Source: Kalmanozyma brasiliensis GHG001 (taxonomy: Eukaryota > Basidiomycota > Ustilaginomycetes > Ustilaginales). From it: a stretch of DNA of 64,000 nt. Made by a program: the position numbers and the translations under genes. The DNA lies in the NCBI RefSeq assembly GCF_000497045.1, contig NW_015961955.1:186001-250000 (forward strand). Reading direction: 5' to 3'. The notes beneath the pieces are model-generated. The model had not been told where the DNA came from. It worked only from the letters and a program-made list of their open reading frames with translations, and did not search any database. Positions 21,636 to 32,293 of the stretch are shown here, one piece after another; positions within the stretch are counted from its first letter, which is position 1, and the number at the start of each line of letters is the position of its first letter.

Positions 21636-23372
21636 ATGACTACCGCGCGCAAGGACCGCTTGCGGCCCGAGCCACCAGCAGCAGCCGACACCTCCGACTT
21701 CTCATCGACATCCATATCGATTCCCTTCGAAACGGTCATGCATTCCAGACGAGCCTTGCGGGCCTCATATCGCAAGTTCTTCTTCTACCATGTCCTGTCA
21801 CTCGTGCCGACACTCGTCATCCTAATAGCTGCACTCTTCGGCTCGCTTCAGACCCGAGAGCTTTGCCATCTGCAGGATTCAAGGGAGGCAGAGGGTTACG
21901 ACCTCACCGCCTTCTCCCGCTTCCATCCAACGCACTCGGTATATCAAAGAGGGCAGTGCCGCAGCATCCTCGATGGTCAGCTTCTCGCATCCACGCTGGC
22001 CCTCGGCCTCGTAGGCTGGCTCGCCTCGTACACCAGCCGCAAAGCCTGTCTCGCCATCTCGGATCGACTTATACCCCGACTCTTCTCGTCGTCCTCGTCG
22101 ATTCTATCCCGCTCGACACGCTTTCAGCTGCCTACGCAGGAAGGGAGCTCAGGTAAAGAAGGTCTGATCGTCACAGTAGCAATCGCGATGCAGGCGCTGG
22201 TAGCAGAGACCCTGCGAGTGCTTTCATTTTATTGGGCCTGCTGCCTCCTCGTCACTGCGCTCTACCTGTATCCGATACAGGACCGATACTCGCATCGCCC
22301 GCACTCGAGCACGGCGGCAGACATGTCGGCTATCGCGGCGCCAGACTGGGCGTGGCGTCTCAGCTTCCGCGACCCGCGCTTCTTCGTTGCTGCTTGGTCT
22401 TCCATCGCCTGGGCGCTCGCCGAGTTTGGCTTTGGGGCGTTTCAGATCTTGCATCAGGTTGCGCTGTACAAGCCAGTCGATGACGATGATGATAACGAGC
22501 TAGCACGTGAGGCAAACGCGACACAATCGAATGGGGCAGCAGGGCAGTCCGGCTTCAGCTTGCTCTCCGGGCATCCTGGGGTGAGCAACGATCAAGTGTC
22601 AACACCAGAGCGGAGCAGCGGGAAGGCCAGACGCATGTCGGCCGGTCGAGCGCTCGAGTCCGCAAGGCAGCGTCTTGTCCAGCCGACCAGCGATGCAGCA
22701 CGGCAGCAGAACTACGGCGCGACCGGCTCAAGCGAGCCGGTCGAGAACGGTAGCCACAGCGAGGCGGTCACCGACGAGGAGGGAAGCTCAATAGCGAGCG
22801 GATCGAGCTTTTCGAACGCGACGATCTCACTGCTGGATCAGGAGCTCGAAGAGGAAGTGGAGCGCTTCTTGATAGCCAAAGAGCGGTCCGAAGTAGAAGC
22901 CGTGCTTGGCGTTCCATTGCCAGAGATCCCAGTGGCACTCTGCGCACTCTGGCGGATCGACGCGATGCTATGGAGCGTTGGCAGCAGCGTAAGTCCCTCC
23001 CACACCTCACACACGGATACATTGAAGATGAAAATTTGATCACTGACATTTGGATTCGAACACTTTGGACATTGCCCTCTCTTTTTGCTGGGCAACTAGC
23101 TGCTCCTCTCAGCATCGTTCACCCACGCCCAGGGGGCACTTGGTCACCTCAATCACGACCGCTTTGACCTTTCGCCCCGTTTCCACCTTCTCCCGCGCTT
23201 TGAAGGCTTTGGCATCACCTTTGCCGTCCTCGTCGTTCTACACACTATCGTCTCGTCGCTCTGGGCCACCTCTTTGCCCATGGTTGGCTTCGCCACTACT
23301 ACCTACGCCTCGTTGTTGTTTGGACTTGCTATCATGGTTGCTAGTCTGGCTCGATGGGGGTTGCTGATCTGA
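21636..23372 (+). CDS. Unassigned multi-span membrane protein, two exons
   Basis: Exon 1 is 21636-22988, a phase-0 intron 22989-23099 runs GTAAGT..AACTAG, and exon 2 is 23100-23372. The spliced product is 541 aa. Hydrophobic segments lie near residues 47-70, 112-133, 180-212, 250-273, 446-465, 490-515 and 516-538, so there are about seven passes. A hydrophilic, Ser/Asp-rich loop of about 150 residues separates the fourth from the fifth. Exon 2 encodes the last two to three segments, which are lost if the intron is ignored and translation runs to the stop at 23039. I do not recognise the family. The long loop and lack of a signal peptide suggest an organelle or plasma-membrane protein with a cytosolic loop. 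Function unknown. Confidence 0.75.
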
Positions 23373-23415
23373 TCGTATCATGCAATTAACAACCCTTTGT
23401 CGATCGAACCGAGCT

Positions 23416-24040
23416 TCAGTGGCGCGGAGGACCATGGTCGACAGCGAAGGGGGGTTCGAAAGACTCGCTGATCTCAAGAAAGGGCAGCTCGCTGTCGAGA
23501 CAGCAAAATGCGACCCATCTGTATGACGACATGAAGATGACAAAGGGGGGTGTCAGTGGGTCGGCTGTGCGCTTGTCAATCAGGCTCCTGGACCTACCGG
23601 GCGAGATGGCGCTGTCTGCCAACAGGCCATTTGCAATTGCAGGGCGCGTCTCCAATATGCATGGACGTACGCATCATCGCTTCAAGCTCCCGCTCTGGAG
23701 TGCGCACAGAGGGCTCGATGGTCTGGTGCGGCATTGCGATCCGGGCCTGCCAATCTTCGATTCGCTTCTTCACCTCGAGGTCCGTGTATGTCTCGTCCCT
23801 CAAGATGACGCAGTCGGGGCCGTGTTGCTCGTAGCGCACGCCGCGCTGAGCAAGCTCGGCCTTCAACACTTGGGCGTGAGGGTTCGAGCTCCAGTCTGCG
23901 GTGTGGGAAGACTTTTTGATCCGATACCAAAGGCCATCCTCGAAGAACTGCACGGCAAAGTCGTTAGGGAGAGGCACGATCTCGTGCGGGTAGGGCTTGC
24001 ACATGAGCACGAGCGGGAATTTGAAAGGTTTGTCGGCCAT
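23416..24040 (-). CDS. Small hypothetical protein, two exons
   Basis: Exon 1 is 24040-23598, a phase-2 intron 23597-23519 (79 bp, GTAGGT donor, CTGAC branch-like site, CATACAG acceptor), and exon 2 is 23518-23416. The product is 181 aa. It starts MADKPFKFPLVLMCKPYPHE and contains FFEDGLWYRIKKSSH and LEVKKRIEDWQARIA. It has no signal peptide or membrane segment, and I recognise no domain. The start at 24040 is preferred to the in-frame ATG at 24157 because a TATA-like element at 24167 would leave no room for a leader before the latter. The intron is inferred; without it the protein ends at 23594. It is convergent with the membrane-protein gene, with 43 bp between stops. Confidence 0.55.
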
Positions 24041-25454
24041 TGCAACTGTTGTTCCGCTGTTGCTGAGGGCACCCGAGTTCGGAGGGTCTGTCAGGTCGGA
24101 TGTCAGAGCGAGTGCTTGATGAGAATGACAAGCAGGGGAAACGAGAAAGGGCGGCAAGGGGCCAGGTATATATGCTTTCGCGACCCCTTCGATCCACTCA
24201 ACAAGCGCTGACTGGAACGCGGAACACTCTCACGCCAACGTCTGCTGTACGACTGTTCCCTCTGCCCTTTGTGATGGCCGAACAATCGATTGTGTTCCGC
24301 TTCCGCACTTGCTGAGTCGTGTCCTAAGGTTCCGCACTAATCTTGTTTGGGATTGAATCGATGTGTCAATGGTCTCATCATGTGTCAATGGGCTGATCAT
24401 GTCGCTCGAAATCCGTCCAGATACTGATGAGCGCTGCTTGCACATCGAGCACGCACAGCAAACAAGCTCAACTGTCCTATGCGTGATCTCGTAGAGTGAT
24501 TTGCGACGATATCACTTACGCAATAAGCTCAAGCTCCTCAGTTGTGACACGGAGGCAGCTGATTCAACGGACGCTCTGGCTTCATCACGTACTCGAGAAG
24601 GCGCTCTTCTGCTCGTTGATGGGCGCTTTGACACGTCGAAAGCAACAGTCAGAGCGTCTCGTCCGCTTCCACATTTGCTTGTTTGACTTTAGGTATGGGT
24701 GTACGAAACCTTGTTTGATGGACACAGACTCGAACACGGAATAGCGCGTGTCAATTCCCCAATCATAGCGCTTGTGCAGTATCTAGCCCGTCACTCTCTC
24801 AGCTTTCGACGGTCCGCTTCCGCACGGAGACGGAGCGTGCTGCGCCAGAGGTTTCTGCCAAAGAGTCTACTCAGAACAAGGTTTGCTGCTCCTATGCTGG
24901 GCTCGCGGAACGATCCATGCCAAAATATAGATTCAGCAGCTGATCAGCTTTCTGACACGCTCCAGCCTGTCACAAACTTTGTTGCTGCTGTCGGAACACT
25001 TCGGCCGGTGTTGCCATCTTCGACATCGGACGTATGACGACCTCGAATTTTGTGGGATGTGAGATCGCAAACTGCTAAAGATTCGCACGAAAAGGAAATC
25101 GCCCCCGCTTTTGGCTTCCACGTTGGCACGAACGGCAATTTGGCTGGGAATTCACGCACCGCATGCATATAGACAGACGCTGGAAGCTTCTTTCAGTCCA
25201 ACACCTTAAAGCTCGCACCCCTCAGCTACCTTCATCCTGGATCACCTTCCTCCATCCACGACACCTCGCACACAGCAGACCCTCTCCACATCAGGTTCAA
25301 GACACGATCCGACCACGTAGCTTCGTCTGTCACAGCTCGCGTGTCGCAATTTCGCTACCATCCGCATCTCGAGAGCTTCCGCGGTAGACCGCCACCCCGT
25401 TCACTGGCCACCAATACACCACACGGCCGCTTCTAGCGCCACCACCTATCCACA
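24041..25454. other. Divergent intergenic region, about 1.4 kb, between the small hypothetical gene and DNJ1
   Basis: Frames are short and lack coding character. It has AT-richer stretches and a TATA-like element on the side of the small gene. The DNJ1-proximal 250 bp is CT-rich, as expected of a fungal promoter. No RNA gene recognised. Confidence 0.5.
24167..24172 (-). promoter_or_regulatory. TATA-like element for the small hypothetical gene
   Basis: TATATA within a GC-rich context, about 130 bp upstream of the ATG at 24040 on the minus strand, a plausible core promoter spacing. Confidence 0.4.
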
Positions 25455-27188
25455 ATGAGGGCGAGGCTCCTGCCTTCGCTCTTGGCACTGTCTTTGACGC
25501 TGTGTCTCGCTCTTGGCCTATCGTCATCCGGCCTGCTTGTCCGCGCAAATGCATTCGAATCACCAGTCACCAGCGATCCCGTCGCCGCCAACCAGCACCT
25601 CACCCAGGCCAATGCCGCCCTCCAGTCCGGCCGCTACCAAGAAGCACTCACCTCTTTCGACGCAGCATTGCAAGCCGATCCAACCTCATGGCTCACCTAC
25701 TACAGGAGGGCAACAGCACAGCTCTCCCTCGGCCGCACGTCCGCTGCGCTCCAAGATTTCGCCAGCCTGCTCGAGCTCAACCCCAAGTTCGACAAGGCGT
25801 ACCTGCAGCAGGCCAAGGTATATCTCAAAGAAGGCGACTACGATAAGGCGAAAGCGGCTCTCAAGTCGTACGACTCTGTTCGGGCCGAGAAGGGCGCCCC
25901 ATCTGCTCCCGCGGATGCCAACAGCGTTCGCTCCAAGCTCACTCTCGTCGAGACATCACTGCGCTCCCTGGACAAGCTAGCAAAGGAACTCGACAAGTCG
26001 AACACCAAGGGCAAAGGCAAAGAACTCGACGCAACCAAGATCGACCACTGCATCCACATGGCGGGCGAAGTGCTCAAGATCTCGCCCTCGCATCTCGAAA
26101 CGCGGCTCGTCCGCGCCCGCTGTCAGACGATGAAGGGCAACATCGAAGATGCGATGGCCGACTGGACACGGGCTGTTCATCTCTCACCCTCGCCCTTCCT
26201 CCTGCGACGATTGGCGGTGCTCTCTTACTTCCTTGTGTCCGAGCCGGGGTCGCAGAGCAGGGATGCAGGGCTGCAGCACCTCAAGGCGTGTCTTCACTCG
26301 GATCCGGATAACAAGGCGTGCGCCCAGCTGCATCGCAAGATCAAAGCCCTCGAGAAGAGTCTGAAGAAGGCTCGGAACTTTTACAACTCGCAGAGCTTCC
26401 GGCCGGTGCTGTCGGCGTTGAAGGGGGGCAAGGTGGGCGGACCGACGGTGGTGGATGATATCAAGGACATCCTTAAGGCTGCGACGGAAATTCAGGCCGG
26501 GGATGAGGAGGCGTTGATTCCGTCCACCTACAAAGGCGACCCCGTCCAGGATTCGGGGTTGCTCCTCGAGCTGCACGTGATGTACTGCAAGTCCTACACA
26601 GAGCTCAACGACCTATCCAAGGCCATGTCGTATTGCGAGCTGGTCCTTCTGCGCGATCCGGACAACGTGGAAGCCGTCCTTGCGCGCGCAGAGGTTGCGC
26701 TGCAGAACGAGAGCTACGACGAAGCGGTCCGAGATCTCACCAAGGCCTTCGAAGCGTCGGGTCGAACCGATCGTGCCATCCACGCAAAGCTCCAAACCGC
26801 CCAAAAGCGCCTCAAGCTCAGCCAGAGTAAGGACTACTACAAGGTCCTAGGCGTCAAACGATCCGACAGTTTGCCGACGATCAAGAAGGCGTATCGCAAG
26901 CTGGCGAGGGAGAACCACCCGGATAAGGGCGGGAGCCAGGAGAAGATGGCCCAGATCAACGAGGCGTGGGGCGTACTGGGCGATGAGGAGTTGAGGAAGA
27001 GGTACGATGAGGGGGATGATCCGAACGATCCGATGGGTCAGCAGCAGGGCGCGCACGGAAACCCGTTCGCCCAGGGAGGGCATCCGTTCGATATGTTCTT
27101 CCAGCAAGGCGGGTCGTTTGGCGGATTCCCTGGTGGCGGTGGTGGTGGGTTCCCTGGTGGTCAACAATTCCACTTCAAGATGGGATGA
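25455..27188 (+). CDS. DNJ1: ER co-chaperone with TPR repeats and J domain (Dnj1, DNAJC3/P58IPK-like)
   Basis: 577 aa, single exon. Residues 1-33 form a signal peptide (MRARLLPSLLALSLTLCLAL..). Several TPR repeats cover about residues 45-455, for example YQEALTSFDAALQADPTSW and SYDEAVRDLTKAFEASG. The J domain at about 461-525 starts KDYYKVLGV and has the HPD tripeptide in NHPDKGG needed to stimulate Hsp70. A Gly/Phe-rich C-terminus follows. This layout is that of DNAJC3/P58IPK, which assists BiP in the ER lumen; no HDEL-type signal is present, as in other members. The Ustilago maydis orthologue Dnj1 is reported to be needed for full virulence and ER stress tolerance. Identity is firm; the biological role here is by orthology. 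Confidence 0.93.
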   Translation: MRARLLPSLLALSLTLCLALGLSSSGLLVRANAFESPVTSDPVAANQHLTQANAALQSGRYQEALTSFDAALQADPTSWLTYYRRATAQLSLGRTSAALQDFASLLELNPKFDKAYLQQAKVYLKEGDYDKAKAALKSYDSVRAEKGAPSAPADANSVRSKLTLVETSLRSLDKLAKELDKSNTKGKGKELDATKIDHCIHMAGEVLKISPSHLETRLVRARCQTMKGNIEDAMADWTRAVHLSPSPFLLRRLAVLSYFLVSEPGSQSRDAGLQHLKACLHSDPDNKACAQLHRKIKALEKSLKKARNFYNSQSFRPVLSALKGGKVGGPTVVDDIKDILKAATEIQAGDEEALIPSTYKGDPVQDSGLLLELHVMYCKSYTELNDLSKAMSYCELVLLRDPDNVEAVLARAEVALQNESYDEAVRDLTKAFEASGRTDRAIHAKLQTAQKRLKLSQSKDYYKVLGVKRSDSLPTIKKAYRKLARENHPDKGGSQEKMAQINEAWGVLGDEELRKRYDEGDDPNDPMGQQQGAHGNPFAQGGHPFDMFFQQGGSFGGFPGGGGGGFPGGQQFHFKMG

Positions 27189-27286
27189 GCGTCGTTTCAG
27201 CATTCAATACATACACTTTGCATCACAGCTGGCACGGTCGAAGTGCGTCCCTGAGCGACGAGAACGTTGTGCATTGAGCAGCGAAT

Positions 27287-30200
27287 CTACGATAAAGCGG
27301 CAAGGGAGAGCAAAGAAGCAGCCCCCTTGTCATCCATGCTGGCCAGGCTACGACTCTTAGCCTTGAGACGAAGGTTCCGATCCAGCGTGAGCAACACGCT
27401 CTTGTGAGCCAAAGCCAACTTCGCTGAGCCTTTCTCCGAACCACTCGCCTCCTTGCTAGCCATCAGCAAGCCACGTCGATCGATAAAGTGGTCCCTCTGC
27501 CAAGCCAACAGCCTCAAAATCACCTCATCGACGTTCCTTGCAGCGACGGACTTCTCCCCTGCGCCGGCATCCAACCTCGTCTCCCCATCCTCCGCCCCAC
27601 CCTGCCAAGTAAAATCAATATCCTCCGACCGGCACGACAGATCCGTCAGATAGTTCCCCCTGCTCGTCTGGACCTTGAAGCATTTGGCATGGCTCTTGAT
27701 GTGCGACTCGAGGAACTGGATCGCCCGCTCGGCCTCGCGGCCTACATCGCTGTCGTTGCGTCGCAGACCGTCGAGCTCGGTGATGACCGCGAGCGGGACG
27801 ATGACCATCCAGCGCTTTGTGTCTATGAGGTTGGCAATGATGTCGCCAGGGATGACGAGGATGTTGGTGTCCACCACGAGCGTCGTGTAGCCTGGAAGAA
27901 GGTCTTCACAGACGCTGGGCGATGCGCCCTTCTTGGAGTTCGATCGGTCAGGTTTCGTGCTCGACTTAGCGGCGTTGGGTCGTTTGCACAGGAGCGACCG
28001 GAGGAAGCAGCTGCGAGCATGGAGAGCTCGGATCTCGTCGCTGGGATCAGCATCGTCGGCGTTCGAGAGTATCGCTTGCGCTGACGCTGAGGCAGGCGCC
28101 TCGTGATCGGAATGAGAGTCCCAGTCGCTGTCAAAGTCGTCGTCGTCGTCTGAGTAGTGGGCAGAAGAGGCAACCGCCGCCGGTGACTGCAATTGGAGTT
28201 CTTGAATACGTGCTTCAAGTTGTCGCTGCTCTTCCTGCAGCTTCTGCCTTGATAGACGACCAAGCAGCAGCCTCGAAAGGGACAACGCTGAGCTCTTCGA
28301 GTCGAGATCAAAGCCTCGCGCCGCCTTGGCCAGTTTGCGAGCGACGAAAGCCAAGCGATAGTCCCTTACAGTGTCCAGGGACGTAGACGCAAACGCCTTG
28401 TCCTTCCGTCGTGAGGCTGCGGCCCGCCAAGCGGATTCGGTTCGCGTATAGAGCTCGGCGTCGTCGGCGTCGAGCACCTCGACTTCGTTGTCGAAGGCTT
28501 GTTCTGCCGTCAGGCCGCCGTCGTTCATTGCATTTCGCCAGAGATTCCGGTCGTATAGGTGTCGAGACAAGCCTAGAATGCCTCGCAGGCAAAAGTCTTC
28601 TGGCAGCAGCAGTTGCGGCGTGATGAAAGAGCTGGAAAGACACTTAGGCCATGTGCGTTCGAACAGGGAGAGGGACTGGTCGATGCGCCGCAACCAGAGA
28701 TCCCACGGAATGAAGCGTTCCAGCATCCGGAAAGCCTTCTTGGATTGGCAGAGAGACACGAGGAAGGTGCTGACGGTCGTGTTGTAGGGATTGGACCGGA
28801 GGGACGCATCGGCGCTCGACAGGTCAAAGGTGAGCGAGTGCATGCTGAAGCACAGCGTGGCGGCCTTTTGGAGAACGATCGGAAGCTCATCCGGCACTTC
28901 CTGCTCGTCGGATCCGCTCTTGGCTTCGAGAGAAATCACTTGTGCCTCTCCACCGACTTCGGAATCGTCGTCGCTGGGATCGTCCCATTCGGCCTCTCTT
29001 GGCAGCTCGCTCAGCAGGTTGTCGTCCGTCTTGGGCGTAGTCGAGCTGACAAGGATGGCCGTCGGCGTACTCGCTGCAGCTTTCTGCGTCCTGTTGGACC
29101 TTCCGTCCGACTTGCCGGCTTGCTCGAGCAGGAGGCTGGCAAGAAGCGAGTCCTGAGCGCCGTACTGAAAGAGACTGGCGATATTGATGGAGGCCATCAT
29201 GGTCCAGACGGATTGCGGAATGCCCGCCGGACCGCGCTCTTCGACGAGTCTGGCGAGCTTTGCCATCAACCGATCGAAGACTGGCTCAAAGTCGTCGAGC
29301 TGGACGCGAGTGATGAGAATGCCGTGCAGGTAGAGGAAGAGCTCTTCGACGGAGCTCTCGCGATGCAGACGACTTGCTTGTTGCTCTTGATTGAAGAGCG
29401 GCAGGATGCTGTCTCTTGCTGGACTAAACGGCTTGGCGGCGATGAGACTCTTGGTGAGATGATACACAGCTCTGAGATCGTCGTCGCCTCGACTGAGCAC
29501 ACCGAGGTGGTGGTGAAGCCTTCCAGTGCTCGGCGTCTCAGCGATTCCCATAGCGTACCAGCCTTTCGCCGTCTGGCGCCAGGTCTCCTTCTCGGTCGTA
29601 TCCCAATCGCCGAGGGCAGCAGTCCCGATGCTGGCTTTGTCGTTCTCGTGTGCGGCTGGTGCTTCCCGTCCAGGGTCGGCGAGAGACTTGGAGCGAGGGG
29701 GAGCGCCTTTCTCGTCGCGCGTCTGAGCGCGATGTTGCGCCGAGCCGAATCCCTCGTCGTCTCCATCCGCATCGTTGTCGTCTTCTGACGTGCTGTCGTC
29801 CTCATCGATGTCATCGTCTATGCGAGCAGCCTCGAAGGAGGCCACCTGGTGACTGTCCGCCTGCTTGGAAGGGGTCTCATCAGCTCTGCCCTCGGCAGCC
29901 ATACTGTTGGCCAGACCGGCGACTGCCATGCGATATCGAGAGAGGTCGCCAAGACTCTCGAGCCATGCTCTTCGGAAGCCTTTGTACCGTTCGGATTCGA
30001 GCAAGGCCGAGTAGAATGAGTAGGCATAGTAGATGAACTCGGTGAGATGGTCCAGGATCTCTGCTCTGCGTTCATTGGTCTGCAGGTGATGATTAGAAGA
30101 GAGGCTGGTGCGCAGACTCTCGAGCATGAGGTGGAAGGCGGTCTGCCATAAGCGGGATGGCAAATTGCGGACTTCGGCGTACTCTTGAACGTCGCGAGGC

Positions 30201-31468
30201 AACTCGGGCCGACACGTCATCTCAAGGAAAGAAGAGTGCAACTCTGCCAGCTGACGATGTTGACTGATCAGGGAGACAGAGTGAGATCGATCGCGCAGGT
30301 CCGGTGGCGTATAGTCGGCCATGTTGAGGCGTGCTCTGTCCATCTCGGCCTGATGTGCTTGTTGCAAGGTAGTTTCGATGGAAACGATGGATCGGTATGC
30401 TTTCTTGATCTCCATGAGATGTGCCTGAAGTGTCCTGGGATCGGCGAGGTCCACGGCGGAGGTGAAAGCGATATCAGAGATGGACGGCTTGATGATTGGG
30501 CTGCGACCAAGATGGCTTCCGCTCGAGGTATTGGAAGGGTCCCTTCGCATCAAGATCTGAGGTTGGAACGAGGGCGCCGAGGAGAGACGAGGGGAAGGAG
30601 CGGCAGATGCGGGCCCGGATGCAGAGCGTGCATCACCTTGGCTTCTTTGCTGAGATGCGAACTTGACTGGATCGTCGCGCCTCGGGTCGAAGAGTTGACG
30701 ATCGTCACCGGGTGTGCTCCTGGCATCCTGGGAGCGCGAGAAGCGATCTCGGCGGCTGGACGCTGAGTGGAGAGAACGTGTTCCCGCCTCCGACCGGGAG
30801 GCATCTTGACCACGGATGTCAGAAAGGATGCCTTGTGCAGATTGCTGCCTGCTGCGTTTTCCCGAGCTGCTCCCGTCCTTGGACTTGCCATCCTTCTTGG
30901 ACGGAGAAGTGGATGCTGCCGACCTCGCGGATGGCGGGGCGCGAGAGTCTCCAGCATCGTTCGCCCTGTTGACAGACTCATTCTGAGTACGTTGTGAGCG
31001 CTCGGAACGCTTGTCAGAGCGCTGGCGAGAGCCACGTTGGCGCGAAGAGGAACTTGGCGCACTATCGCGTGTCACTGCCGTGGACGACTCGCCTTCACTC
31101 GCGTCGCGGCGGCTTTGACGAGAAGAGGCGCGTGAGTTGGTCTGCCTCGAGCTTCCATGCTCAGATGCTTTGTCTCTAGCTTCAGAGTCGTCGGCGCGAG
31201 ACGCTGAGTTGGAGCCTCGTTGATTACGACCGCGTGGCTTTGCAATCTGCACGGGAGGATCTGAGTCTTCCTTGAACGAGACGTGGTGCTGTTTGCGGGT
31301 TGGACCAGAGTTGGACGGGTCATTGCGCGATTTGGAAGACGGTTCTGCAAGAGCTGACTTGGTCGTCATGACGGGCGTCTGTGAAGTAAAGCTTGTGGTG
31401 CCGAGCTCATTTCCTGGAGCTGGGAGGAGCTGTGTGGAAACAACGCTGCTGGAGTGTTGGAACGGCAT
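27287..31468 (-). CDS. SMG6/EST1-like NMD factor with C-terminal PIN endonuclease domain
   Basis: 1393 aa, single exon. The first 300 residues are disordered, Ser/Arg/Asp-rich. The central part (about 340-980) is helical, like the EST1/SMG5-7 14-3-3-like and TPR region; PSTGRLHHHLGVLSRGDDDL matches the conserved block found in that family. The C-terminal PIN domain spans about 1195-1390. Three acidic positions of the PIN site are retained: VVDTNILV, NVDEVILRLL and LLTLDRNLRLKA. SMG6 cleaves nonsense mRNAs next to the stop codon, so an active nuclease is predicted. Met34 (31369) is an alternative start. An acidic loop (DDDDDFDSDWDS) precedes the PIN domain. Convergent with DNJ1, 98 bp apart. 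Confidence 0.85.
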   Translation of the reverse strand: MPFQHSSSVVSTQLLPAPGNELGTTSFTSQTPVMTTKSALAEPSSKSRNDPSNSGPTRKQHHVSFKEDSDPPVQIAKPRGRNQRGSNSASRADDSEARDKASEHGSSRQTNSRASSRQSRRDASEGESSTAVTRDSAPSSSSRQRGSRQRSDKRSERSQRTQNESVNRANDAGDSRAPPSARSAASTSPSKKDGKSKDGSSSGKRSRQQSAQGILSDIRGQDASRSEAGTRSLHSASSRRDRFSRSQDARSTPGDDRQLFDPRRDDPVKFASQQRSQGDARSASGPASAAPSPRLSSAPSFQPQILMRRDPSNTSSGSHLGRSPIIKPSISDIAFTSAVDLADPRTLQAHLMEIKKAYRSIVSIETTLQQAHQAEMDRARLNMADYTPPDLRDRSHSVSLISQHRQLAELHSSFLEMTCRPELPRDVQEYAEVRNLPSRLWQTAFHLMLESLRTSLSSNHHLQTNERRAEILDHLTEFIYYAYSFYSALLESERYKGFRRAWLESLGDLSRYRMAVAGLANSMAAEGRADETPSKQADSHQVASFEAARIDDDIDEDDSTSEDDNDADGDDEGFGSAQHRAQTRDEKGAPPRSKSLADPGREAPAAHENDKASIGTAALGDWDTTEKETWRQTAKGWYAMGIAETPSTGRLHHHLGVLSRGDDDLRAVYHLTKSLIAAKPFSPARDSILPLFNQEQQASRLHRESSVEELFLYLHGILITRVQLDDFEPVFDRLMAKLARLVEERGPAGIPQSVWTMMASINIASLFQYGAQDSLLASLLLEQAGKSDGRSNRTQKAAASTPTAILVSSTTPKTDDNLLSELPREAEWDDPSDDDSEVGGEAQVISLEAKSGSDEQEVPDELPIVLQKAATLCFSMHSLTFDLSSADASLRSNPYNTTVSTFLVSLCQSKKAFRMLERFIPWDLWLRRIDQSLSLFERTWPKCLSSSFITPQLLLPEDFCLRGILGLSRHLYDRNLWRNAMNDGGLTAEQAFDNEVEVLDADDAELYTRTESAWRAAASRRKDKAFASTSLDTVRDYRLAFVARKLAKAARGFDLDSKSSALSLSRLLLGRLSRQKLQEEQRQLEARIQELQLQSPAAVASSAHYSDDDDDFDSDWDSHSDHEAPASASAQAILSNADDADPSDEIRALHARSCFLRSLLCKRPNAAKSSTKPDRSNSKKGASPSVCEDLLPGYTTLVVDTNILVIPGDIIANLIDTKRWMVIVPLAVITELDGLRRNDSDVGREAERAIQFLESHIKSHAKCFKVQTSRGNYLTDLSCRSEDIDFTWQGGAEDGETRLDAGAGEKSVAARNVDEVILRLLAWQRDHFIDRRGLLMASKEASGSEKGSAKLALAHKSVLLTLDRNLRLKAKSRSLASMDDKGAASLLSLAALS

Positions 31469-32293
31469 GACCGGGAGCGATCAATGCTTCCGGACGAAGC
31501 GAGTGCCGAGCGGCAAAGATCAAAGCGATGATTCTCTATGCTACGAGAGCATCAGTGAGGCGGATTATCGACGACCAGCGAGGAAGACGACCGACGCATG
31601 GATTCCTTCATAGCTTGTAAGGAAGTCGTCCTGGTACCAGTTACAGACCTTGATGAGGCTGTTTGATGGCGATGCTGTGAGTTGGAGTAGCGGAGTCCTG
31701 GATGAGGAGCTCTAGAGCGTCGTACGTGGTGGATGGCGATGCGAGTCGACTCGGGCGACGGGTGAGGAGATCGATGAGGAGGAGAGTGGCTTGGAGCAAC
31801 TGAGCAGCTCGCGCCAAATTTGGGCTGAGCTGCTTGAGTCCGACTGAGGGCTTTGTCGGTGCTCGAGGACCCTTGATTTCCGAAGCACGCACAGCCAGGC
31901 AGCCAACCAGCTCTGCATGCACAAAGCCGATCTTTTGTGAAATCAAGAAGAAAGTGAAAAATGACCACCAAAAAGAAGGCTTGGAAAAGGCGGTCAGAGC
32001 GGAGTCATGCGGAAAGTGCGGAAAGCGCACGGCTTCGGAAGCCTGGTTGATGAGAACATCTTCGGAAGGACCGATACACAACGTCAACGCAGGCCTTTGA
32101 TCACCTCTACGACGGCTGGTGATGGGATGTGAATCGGACGAACCGCTTTGTTGACTGTTCTTCAACCACTTCGCATCGGAAATTCCTCTCACCAACGGCT
32201 CTTCCGTCGTATGTCCGAACGCTACTCGAACCTCGAGGCCGACATTCCCACGCCATCTGTCAGCAGCTGCGCACAACCGAGCGCTCCTTCATC
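31469..32293. other. Divergent promoter region of the SMG6-like gene and FOL1
   Basis: 825 bp between start codons. An in-frame extension of FOL1 upstream to 32129 exists but precedes the conserved domain by a non-homologous stretch and is read as leader. No separate gene is seen. Confidence 0.5.
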
